Source: Mesorhizobium_K marinum (lineage in GTDB: Bacteria > Pseudomonadota > Alphaproteobacteria > Rhizobiales > Rhizobiaceae). From it: DNA of 64,000 nucleotides. The notes beneath the pieces were generated by a model that ran no database searches, was not told the DNA's origin, and saw only the letters and a list, made by a program, of their open reading frames with translations. The DNA is taken from the NCBI RefSeq assembly GCF_040813715.1, contig NZ_JBFOCH010000005.1; one strand, 5' to 3'. The translations under genes were made by a program, and so were the position numbers. Shown one piece after another: positions 8,297-15,439 of this stretch; the first letter of the stretch is position 1; every line of letters begins with the position of its first letter.

Positions 8297-9846
8297 TCAG
8301 GGATTCGGTCACCGCGAACGCGCAATCGCGGGTGCGCCTCCAGCTCGACGAGGGGCTGAAGGAAGGGGCCTACGTGATCGCCGCCGAAGCCGACGCGATC
8401 GTCGTGCGCGGCGGGCCGTTCTCCGGCGTGATCTACGGCGTCGAGGAACTGATCGAGCGCGCCGGCGCGCATCTCGACCCCGCCGCATTCTCGAACGGCC
8501 CCGTCAGTGGCGAGCCCGGCCTCGCCTACCGCACCTTCTGGACCTGGGACCACTCGACCAACTGGGAGCTGTCGCAGATCGGCCAGCAGGAGATCGGCGT
8601 CTTCAACCCGTTCCAGAAGCCACCGAAGGGCTTTCTCGACGACTACCGCAGGCTCGTGGACTTCTGTTCGAAAAACCGCATCGCCGCCATCGTCGTCTAC
8701 GGCTTCCTGCGCGACAGCCACGGAGGCATCGAGGCGGCGCAGGAACTCTGCCGCTACGCCAACGAGCGCGGCGTGCGCATCATCCCCGGCATCGCCATCG
8801 GCGCCTATGGCGGGGTCTATTGGGAAGGCAAGCACCGCTACAACCTGTCGACCTGGCTCAAGCAGAACCCCCAGCACGCGGCCACCATGGAGAAGGACGT
8901 CGGCTTCCAGCTTGCCGACCTCGCCTTCCCGCTCAACTTCCCACATTCGGACTATACAGTCAGCGCCTGCCCGAGCGCGCCAGAGGTCATCGACTGGATG
9001 GAGGAAGCCGTATCCTGGCTGGCCGAGACCTTCGAGATCGGCGGCATCAACATCGAGAGCGGCGACTACGGCGTCTGTGGCTGCGAGCGCTGCCGGCTCC
9101 GTCGCGGCAATGACGATGAGGCCAGGCGCCGCGTCGACGACCATGGCGATTCCTGGTCGCACACCGACATGGCCGCGAACTTCCCGCGCCTCTACAATGC
9201 GGCCAAGGCCAAGCGGCCCGATCTCTGGATCTATTGCGAGATGCAGTGGGACAACCTGCTGGAGCCGGTCGCCTCCGAGGCGCAGAAGGCGCTGCCGCCC
9301 GGCGCAATCTACCAGCATACCGCCAACCGCAGCTACTGGCGGCGGCTGCGCACGGAACTCGACCCCGCCTACGTCAGCACCCTGCCGACCCAGCCCAACG
9401 TGCTCCGCTGCCAGTTCGCCTGCCAGTGGAACGGCGACGAACGCACGGAACGCTACGCGCTCAACGCCAAGACCTTCGCCGACATGGCGACGCGCGGCAA
9501 GCAGCTCAACATGGAGGGTCTGACCGTCTGGGGCGAGCCGTCGGACTATTTCGCCACGGTCGAGATCAGCTACCTCGCCTTCGCGCGCTTCTGCTGGAAT
9601 CCTGAGCTCACCTGGGCCGAGTTCATGCAGCGCGACGTGGCGCCGCTGCTCGGCGGCGCCGAGGCGGCCGAACGCTTCGTTGCGCTGGCAGAGGAGCTCG
9701 ACGGCGCGCAGGCGCTGCCCGCGCAACGGCTGGGTGAGATCCAGAAGGAGGCGCTTGCGCAGGCCGTCGCCCGGGAAGGCCGCATTGCGCGCCGCTGGAT
9801 GACGCTCGCCGACCAGGTCGGCCGTCGCCTGCACATGGGCCGATAG
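8251..9846 (+). CDS. Unassigned glycoside hydrolase-like protein (GH20/GH67/DUF4838-like architecture)
   Basis: 531 residues with no signal peptide, so cytoplasmic. Residues about 1-75 look like the small N-terminal domain that precedes the barrel in GH20/GH67-type enzymes (AYVIAAEADAIVVRGG, GVIYGVEELIE). Residues about 85-420 look like a TIM barrel (FLDDYRRLVDFCSKNRI, GVRIIPGIAIGAYGG). E269, D272 and a C275-C277-C280 motif (CGCERC) resemble the acidic/Cys cluster of DUF4838-type proteins. The C-terminal part (ISYLAFARFCWNPELTW) also fits that group. It leads a four-gene unit with lactonase, SDR and ABC ATPase, so hydrolysis of an imported glycoside is a reasonable inference. I cannot name a CAZy family. 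Confidence 0.6.
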   Translation: MIIDGEDRHPHAARRLRDSVTANAQSRVRLQLDEGLKEGAYVIAAEADAIVVRGGPFSGVIYGVEELIERAGAHLDPAAFSNGPVSGEPGLAYRTFWTWDHSTNWELSQIGQQEIGVFNPFQKPPKGFLDDYRRLVDFCSKNRIAAIVVYGFLRDSHGGIEAAQELCRYANERGVRIIPGIAIGAYGGVYWEGKHRYNLSTWLKQNPQHAATMEKDVGFQLADLAFPLNFPHSDYTVSACPSAPEVIDWMEEAVSWLAETFEIGGINIESGDYGVCGCERCRLRRGNDDEARRRVDDHGDSWSHTDMAANFPRLYNAAKAKRPDLWIYCEMQWDNLLEPVASEAQKALPPGAIYQHTANRSYWRRLRTELDPAYVSTLPTQPNVLRCQFACQWNGDERTERYALNAKTFADMATRGKQLNMEGLTVWGEPSDYFATVEISYLAFARFCWNPELTWAEFMQRDVAPLLGGAEAAERFVALAEELDGAQALPAQRLGEIQKEALAQAVAREGRIARRWMTLADQVGRRLHMGR

Positions 9847-10778
9847 TGCCGCACATGCGTGACCGGAACGGCCTCTATGCCGGCCCGATCGTGGACGCGC
9901 ATCACCACTTCTGGGACCTGTCGCTCGACCGGCACCCGTGGTTGCGCGGACAGACCGATGCGAAGCTGGCGCGCGACTGCCTTCCCGCGGACTATCTGCG
10001 CGAGGCAGACGGCTACGACATCGTCGCCAGCGTGCATGTCGAGGCCAACTGGGATCCCGCCGACCCGCTCGGCGAGATCGCCTGGCTCGACGGGCTGCAA
10101 CGGCCGCGCGGCATCGCATCCCGCTATGTCGGCTATGCCGACCTTGCCGATCCCGGCGTCGAGGCGCTGCTGGAGACCATGGCGGCGCATGGCCGCGTCG
10201 CCGGCATCCGCCAGATCCTGAGCTGGCATCCCGACCCCGCGAAGTCGGCGGTGACCGACCGGCATCGCATGGCCGATCCGGCCTGGCGGCGAGGACTGGA
10301 GGCGCTGCAGCGGCTCGGCCTCTCCTTCGACATGCTGATTTCGCCCTGGCAGGCGGAGGACGCCCTTGCGCTTGCCCTCGCCTATCCCGGCATGAAGTTC
10401 GCGCTCAACCATTGCGGCTCGCCCTTCGACCGCAGCGCCGAAGGCATGGCGCAGTGGGCGGCCGGCCTGCGCAGCCTCTCGCGCGCGCAAAACGTCGTCC
10501 TCAAAGTGTCCGACCTGGTCGCCTATGATCCCGACTGGACGGAGGCGAGCCTGCGCGAGGTCCTGCTGACCTGCCTCGACGCCTTCGGCCCCGACCGCTG
10601 CATGCTGGCGAGCGACCACCCGGTGGTGACCCGCTTCGCCAGTTTCCGGCAGACCTACGAGAGCTTCCGCACGGCCTACGCCGATCTCGGCGACCACGAA
10701 CTCTTCGCCATGTTCGCCGGCAACGCCGCGCGTTTCTACGACATAAGTGACATCACACTGGAAGAACCAATCTCATGA
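9846..10778 (+). CDS. Amidohydrolase-2 family sugar lactonase-like hydrolase
   Basis: TIM-barrel metal hydrolase of about 310 residues. DAHHHFWD near the N-terminus gives the HxH metal site (H19, H21) and ASDHPV near the C-terminus the conserved Asp. The family includes L-rhamnono- and L-fucono-lactonases and 2-pyrone-4,6-dicarboxylate lactonase. The GTG start shares a base with the preceding stop (TAGTG); ATG at 9855 is an alternative. Its stop overlaps the SDR start (ATGA). With the mutarotase-like protein and two dehydrogenases, a 6-deoxy-sugar lactonase is the best guess. Confidence 0.75.
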   Translation: MPHMRDRNGLYAGPIVDAHHHFWDLSLDRHPWLRGQTDAKLARDCLPADYLREADGYDIVASVHVEANWDPADPLGEIAWLDGLQRPRGIASRYVGYADLADPGVEALLETMAAHGRVAGIRQILSWHPDPAKSAVTDRHRMADPAWRRGLEALQRLGLSFDMLISPWQAEDALALALAYPGMKFALNHCGSPFDRSAEGMAQWAAGLRSLSRAQNVVLKVSDLVAYDPDWTEASLREVLLTCLDAFGPDRCMLASDHPVVTRFASFRQTYESFRTAYADLGDHELFAMFAGNAARFYDISDITLEEPIS

Positions 10779-11598
10779 TCGACTACCAACTGAAGGACCA
10801 GGTCGCCATCGTCACAGGCGGCGGCCAGGGCATCGGCTTCGCCATCGCGGCACGCCTCGTCGCCTCGGGCGCGCGCGTCAGCCTCTGGGACATCAATGAG
10901 GAGGTCCTCGCCTCAGCCAGGGAGAAGCTCGGTGCGGCCGCATCGACGCTGAAGGTCGACATCGCCAACGCCGACGCCGTTGCCGCCGCTGCCAGGCAGA
11001 CGGCCGACGCGCATNCGCATCGACGCTGAAGGTCGACATCGCCAACGCCGATGCCGTTGCAGCCGCCGCCAGGCAGACGGCCGACGCGCATGGCCGGATC
11101 GACATTCTCGTCCATTCCGCCGGCATCGCCGGCAAGAACGCGCCCCTCGACGAGTATGAGTTCGACGAATGGCGTCGCGTCATCGACATCGATCTCAACG
11201 GCGCGTTCTACGTCAACCGCGCCGTCGTGCCACACATGAAGGCGCGCAACTACGGCCGCATCGTCAACATCGCCTCGATCGCCGGCAAGGAAGGCAACCC
11301 CAACGCCTCGGCCTACGCGGCGGCCAAGGGCGGTCTCATCGCCATGACCAAGGCGCTGGGCAAGGAGCTTGCCAAGCACAACATCGCGGTCAACGTCATC
11401 ACGCCGGCCACGGCCAAGACGCGCATCCTCGAGGAGCTCAAGCCGGAATTCATCGACTACATGCTGAGCCGCATCCCGCGTGGCCGCTTCCTCGAGGTCG
11501 AGGAAGCAGCGAGCATGGTCGGCTGGCTGGTCAGCCCCGAAAACAGCTTCACCACCGCATCGGTCTTCGACCTCTCAGGCGGCCGCGCCACCTACTAG
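10775..11598 (+). CDS. SDR-family dehydrogenase/reductase, broken by assembly
   Basis: Classical short-chain dehydrogenase. TGGGQGIG (about residues 15-22) binds the nucleotide, NIASIAG provides the catalytic Ser region and YAAAK the Tyr-Lys pair; the GGRATY C-terminus is usual. Aspartate in SLWDINEE after beta-2 favours NAD over NADP. Collapsing the 76-base copy at 11015 gives about 248 residues. Coupled by ATGA to the lactonase and followed after 17 bases by the ABC ATPase. Probably oxidises the free sugar or its acid. Confidence 0.85.
10939..11091. repeat. Assembly junction with duplicated flanks (n at 11015)
   Basis: 10939-11014 and 11016-11091, 76-base copies with SNPs (gacgccgttgccgcc against gatgccgttgcagcc), in the SDR gene. 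Confidence 0.9.
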
Positions 11599-11615
11599 CC
11601 TTTGGAGTCTGTGCG

Positions 11616-12671
11616 ATGGGTGCGGTCACGATCAGCGACGTACGCAAGGTTTACAACAAGACGGAGGTGCTGAAATGCGTCTCCGTCGACATTCGGGACG
11701 GCGAGTTCCTGGTGCTCGTCGGGCCGTCCGGCTGCGGCAAGTCCACGCTGCTGCGCATGATCGCGGGCCTGGAGGAAATCTCCAGCGGCGAAATTGCAAT
11801 CGGCGGCCAGGTCATCAACGACCTTGCGCCGAAGGAACGCGACATCGCCATGGTGTTCCAGTCGTATGCGCTCTATCCGCACATGACCGTCGAGGAGAAC
11901 ATGGCCTTCGCACTCAAGCTGAAGGGCATGAGCCGCGGGGAACGCGACCAGCGCATCGCCCGCGCCGCCGAGATCCTCGGGCTCACCCCCTATCTCGAAC
12001 GCCGGCCAAAGGAACTGTCGGGAGGCCAGCGCCAGCGTGTCGCCATGGGCCGCGCCATGGTGCGCAATCCCGCGGTGTTCCTGTTCGACGAACCGCTCTC
12101 CAACCTCGACGCCAAGCTGCGCGTGGCAATGCGCAGCGAGATCAAGCAGAACCACGCCCGGCTCAAGACCACGACCGTCTATGTCACGCACGACCAGATC
12201 GAGGCCATGACCATGGCCGACCGCATCGTCGTCATGCATGACGGCCAGGTCGAGCAGATCGGCACGCCGCTCGAACTGTACGACCAGCCGGCGAACCTGT
12301 TCGTCGCCGGCTTCATCGGCTCGCCGGCGATGAACATGCTGCGCGGCACGCTGACCGCCGGCGGGTTTGTCGCCGCCGACGGTACGCGGATCGACCTCGG
12401 CTCGGAAACGGCCGCCGCCGGAGCGCGCGACGTGGTCCTCGGCATCCGCCCGGAGCACTTTTCACAGAGCGGCACGGGCCACTCGGCAGAGATCCTGGCC
12501 GTGGAGCCGACCGGCGCGGAAACGCAGGTCGCGGCACGCTTTGCCGGCAGCGAGGTGATGATCGCGCTGCGCGAGCGCATTTCGGCCAAACCGGGCGAGA
12601 GCCTGACGGTCCTGCCACAGCCCGGCAGCCTCCATCTCTTCGACGCGGGCACCGGCATCCGGATCAACTGA
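11616..12671 (+). CDS. Sugar ABC transporter ATP-binding protein (UgpC/MsmK type)
   Basis: 351 residues. Walker A GPSGCGKST (about 36-44), Q-loop VFQSYALYPHMTV, signature ELSGGQRQR, Walker B VFLFDEPLSNLDAKLR, switch His VTHD, and a C-terminal TOBE domain (about 245-350) typical of CUT1 ATPases. It is the only ATPase near two permeases that lack one, so it probably energises the 2917-6355 system although it sits in the other operon. Start 11616 follows TTTGGAG. Confidence 0.93.
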   Translation: MGAVTISDVRKVYNKTEVLKCVSVDIRDGEFLVLVGPSGCGKSTLLRMIAGLEEISSGEIAIGGQVINDLAPKERDIAMVFQSYALYPHMTVEENMAFALKLKGMSRGERDQRIARAAEILGLTPYLERRPKELSGGQRQRVAMGRAMVRNPAVFLFDEPLSNLDAKLRVAMRSEIKQNHARLKTTTVYVTHDQIEAMTMADRIVVMHDGQVEQIGTPLELYDQPANLFVAGFIGSPAMNMLRGTLTAGGFVAADGTRIDLGSETAAAGARDVVLGIRPEHFSQSGTGHSAEILAVEPTGAETQVAARFAGSEVMIALRERISAKPGESLTVLPQPGSLHLFDAGTGIRIN

Positions 12672-12685
12672 CGGTCTCGCTTTCT

Positions 12686-12739
12686 GCACGGCGTGTCCAC
12701 GGCGCCGTGCCGAGGGCGTAGCGCGAGACGGCGCTACGC
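12686..12739. terminator. Two stem-loops between convergent ABC ATPase and hupE-like genes
   Basis: Stem 1: gcacggcg at 12686-12693 pairs with cgccgtgc at 12703-12710. Stem 2: gcgtagcgc at 12716-12724 pairs with gcgctacgc at 12731-12739, overlapping the HupE stop codon. Neither has a clear T-run, so a Rho-assisted or bidirectional end is likely. Confidence 0.55.
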
Positions 12740-13729
12740 GACCAGCGCGGCGAGGCGCGGGACCAGCCACACCATCGCGGCCGTCCCGATGGCGTAGGCG
12801 CCGAACAGGCGAAGCCGCTCGGTCGGCAATGCGGCGAGCGCCTGCACGGGCTTCCAGAGGACCAGCGCCCCGGCCACGAAGGTCAGTTGCCCGGCCTCGA
12901 CCCCGAGGTTGAACGTCAGCAGGCTGAGCGGCACGTCCGACTGCGGCAGGCCGATTTCCTTCAGCGCGCCGGCAAAGCCGAAACCGTGCAGCAGCCCGAA
13001 TGCGAACGCGACCACCCATGGATAGGCTTCCGACAGCCGGCGCTCGCCCGGCCTCGACTTGACCAGTTCGCTGGCGACAAAGGCGATACTGAGCGCGATC
13101 GTCGCCTCGACCGGGGCCTGCGGCAGGCTGAAATAGCCGAGCGCAGCGCCGGCCAGCGTGATGCTGTGCGCGATGGTGAAGGCGGTGATCGTCTTCAACA
13201 GCATCCAGCGGTCGCGGATCAGCAGCATCAGCGCGAGCACGAACAGCAGATGGTCGAGCCCCGACAGGATGTGGTCGACGCCGAGCAGGAAGTAGGTGCC
13301 GGCCACTTCCAGGCCCGTCTGTGTGCCCGCCGCGACGAAGGAAGGTGAATCCGGCAACAGTCTTTTGACCTCGGCGTCGCCGGTCGCATACTCGATCCTG
13401 ACCAGCACATCGGTCATCGTCGAGGCCAGCCCGTCGATGCCGATGGTCCCGCCCTTCAGGCCGCCCGCGCAGACGGCGGTCCAGCGCTCGAAATAGGCGT
13501 CCGCCTCCATCGACGGCGTCGGCTCGGTCTGGGTCGCACAGGACGCCGGCAGCCGTACGTGAAGCGCAAAGCGCATATCGCCCGTCGACGGAACCTTCCA
13601 GGCCACGGAGAAGGTGTCGGCTGTGGTTTCACGCAGGTCCAGATAGGCCGGACGGATCTCGTGCGCCGAGGCCGCCCCGGCGAGCAGGATCATCGCGAGC
13701 AGCGCAAGGAAGGCCGCCAGGCGCGTCAT
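12734..13729 (-). CDS. HupE/UreJ-family membrane protein
   Basis: 331 residues. Signal peptide ending GAASA|HEIRPAYL, a periplasmic domain (about 22-165), then about six membrane segments with the HupE motif GVDHILSGLDHLLFVLAL and later LLHGFGFAGAL. HupE/UreJ proteins are linked to nickel or other divalent-metal uptake. Start ATG 13729 overlaps the PPIase stop (ATGA). Last gene of the DUF3604 cluster, where it may supply or handle the metal of those enzymes; that link is inference. Confidence 0.85.
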   Translation of the reverse strand: MTRLAAFLALLAMILLAGAASAHEIRPAYLDLRETTADTFSVAWKVPSTGDMRFALHVRLPASCATQTEPTPSMEADAYFERWTAVCAGGLKGGTIGIDGLASTMTDVLVRIEYATGDAEVKRLLPDSPSFVAAGTQTGLEVAGTYFLLGVDHILSGLDHLLFVLALMLLIRDRWMLLKTITAFTIAHSITLAGAALGYFSLPQAPVEATIALSIAFVASELVKSRPGERRLSEAYPWVVAFAFGLLHGFGFAGALKEIGLPQSDVPLSLLTFNLGVEAGQLTFVAGALVLWKPVQALAALPTERLRLFGAYAIGTAAMVWLVPRLAALVA

Positions 13730-14033
13730 TGCGAAGCGGTGTCGCCCGGCAGGCGCGCGATCGTCACCGTGTAGCTCTTCAGGAGCTCGGCGAAGCGCTC
13801 GTCTTCGAGTTCCCGGCGCCGGTCGTTGGTCCATTCGCGCGCCACGGCTTCACGGACTTCATCGAGAGCGGGCACGCNGCGTCATTGCGAAACGGTGTCG
13901 CCCGGCAGGCGCGCGATCGTCACCGTGTAGCTCTTCAGGAGCTCGGCGAAGCGCTCGTCTTCGAGTTCCCGGCGCCGGTCGTTGGTCCATTCGCGCGCCA
14001 CGGCTTCACGGACTTCATCGAGAGCGGGCACGC
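13723..14033. repeat. Assembly junction with duplicated flanks (n at 13878)
   Basis: 13723-13877 and 13879-14033, 155-base copies covering the HupE start and PPIase end, with SNPs (gcgaagcgg against gcgaaacgg). Confidence 0.9.
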
Positions 14034-14730
14034 GCCCTTCGACGCGATCGGTCACCCGGACGAGATGCAGCCCGAAGGCGGACGCGATGGGGCCGGTCCA
14101 CGTGCCGGCGGGAGCCCTGGCCACGGCCGCGGCGAACTCCGGCCCGAATGTCTGGGCGACGGAGGCCTGGGTGGACAGCGGCATCTCGGGCGGCAGCATG
14201 GTTGCGTCGCCGAGCGCGGAGAGGTCGGCGCTTGGGTTGCCGGTCAGCGTCGCGAGCATGGCGGCGGCATCCTGCGCCACCGCCTCGCCGCGCTGCTGCC
14301 CGTTCAGGAACACCTGCTGGAAGGCCACCGTGCCGTCGATCCGGAACGCATCGGGCGCGCCGTCGAGATAGGCCTGGAGGTCGGCCTCTGTCGGCACCGG
14401 CGTTTCAGCGTCGGCAAGGAACTCCATCTTCTGGCGCAGCCGCCGCCTGATCACGGTGTCGTCCTTGTCGAGGCCGAGATCGAGCGCCTGCCGGACGTAG
14501 ATTTCTTCCTTCACGTAGTCGTCGATCAGGCCCTTGAGTTCGCCGGGCGTCGGCGGACGCTGCCACGTCTTGACGAAAATCGACACCATCTGCTCGATCT
14601 TGGGAACGGAGACCTCGATGCTGTCCGGCTTCTTCGCGCTGGCGCCTTCGAACAGCCCGTAGACCGCAAAGATGACAAGCGCCAGCAGCAGGAAATGAAC
14701 CAGCGGTTCCCTAACGATCTTTTTCAGCAC
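13882..14730 (-). CDS. Membrane-anchored parvulin-type peptidyl-prolyl isomerase
   Basis: About 282 residues. N-terminal signal anchor (VREPLVHFLLLALVIFAVYGLF), a SurA/PpiC-like helical region, then a rotamase domain around FRIDGTVAFQQVFLNG to ASAFGLHLVRVTDR. Faces the periplasm and should assist folding of exported partners. GTG 14730 is preferred because AGGTG precedes it; GTG 14766 has no visible ribosome site. The stop is taken from the second copy at 13882; in the first copy the stop overlaps the HupE start. Confidence 0.8.
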   Translation of the reverse strand: MLKKIVREPLVHFLLLALVIFAVYGLFEGASAKKPDSIEVSVPKIEQMVSIFVKTWQRPPTPGELKGLIDDYVKEEIYVRQALDLGLDKDDTVIRRRLRQKMEFLADAETPVPTEADLQAYLDGAPDAFRIDGTVAFQQVFLNGQQRGEAVAQDAAAMLATLTGNPSADLSALGDATMLPPEMPLSTQASVAQTFGPEFAAAVARAPAGTWTGPIASAFGLHLVRVTDRVEGRVPALDEVREAVAREWTNDRRRELEDERFAELLKSYTVTIARLPGDTVSQ

Positions 14731-14813
14731 GAGGCACCTGCGGTCGCGACGAACAATGCACGTCACATGATTGGAGGTCGCGGCGCAAGAGCGGCATTCC
14801 GGTCATGGCATCG

Positions 14814-15428
14814 CTAGAAGTCGGTCGTTCCGGAGGCGCCGGCCGCCACCCGGTCTTGCGAGCCCGCGCGCATCATCACCGCTCTTGCGGCAGCCGACTG
14901 TCCGTCGCGGTCGTAGAGGCGAAGCAGTCCGAGGCGTTCGGCCTCCGCCCCGTTCAGCCGGCCGTCGAGGATAGCCCGCATGACCTTCTCGCCGGTCACG
15001 ACCACCAGGTCGCCCGCGGCCGGCCCGTCGGCGTGGGTCGTGGTGTGCGTCCCCTCGGGGCCGATCTGGTAGCGTGTCCACATGACCTGAGGAATGAGAA
15101 CCACCGAGATCGCCAGTTCCGTTCCAGGCGCACGCGCATCGGCAAGCCGCGCTCCAAAGCGAGTCATCGTGGCTGCCGCGCGATAGAAGGCGAGCGGACC
15201 CGCCGGCGACGGCTGGACGCGTGGCGGCAGGATGCCTACATCCTCTGCCTGCCAAACCGCCGTGCGCACGTGGAGCGCATCGGGGTAGGCCCAGTTCAGC
15301 GAACCGAGCGCCACCGTTTCCGGATTTTCGTATCCGCAGGCAACAACGGGGGCCGGCGCGCCGCCCCCCACGCACGCGGCGGTCGCGGCGGCCAGGACCG
15401 CTCGCCATCGCCCTGCGGCGAGCGTCAA
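14814..15428 (-). CDS. Exported protein of unknown function in DUF3604 cluster
   Basis: 204 residues, not recognised. Hydrophobic alanine-rich signal peptide (about 1-30, ending APAPVVA|CGYENPE), which might be a lipoprotein signal although the lipobox is poor. Contains LNWAYPDALHVRTAVWQAEDVG and a His/Thr-rich turn GTHTTTH. Probable TTG start at 15428, preceded by AAGGGC, only 11 bases after the DUF3604 stop. Position between the DUF3604 and PPIase genes suggests an accessory role for the exported hydrolases. Confidence 0.65.
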   Translation of the reverse strand: MTLAAGRWRAVLAAATAACVGGGAPAPVVACGYENPETVALGSLNWAYPDALHVRTAVWQAEDVGILPPRVQPSPAGPLAFYRAAATMTRFGARLADARAPGTELAISVVLIPQVMWTRYQIGPEGTHTTTHADGPAAGDLVVVTGEKVMRAILDGRLNGAEAERLGLLRLYDRDGQSAAARAVMMRAGSQDRVAAGASGTTDF

Positions 15429-15439
15429 GGCAGTTGCCC

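Noticed and set aside
8218..10119. A 633-residue open frame on the minus strand opposite the glycosidase-like and lactonase genes
   Set aside because: It is a high-GC shadow frame: composition is Arg/Ala/Gly-rich without any domain, while the plus-strand frames carry clear motifs and coupled starts.
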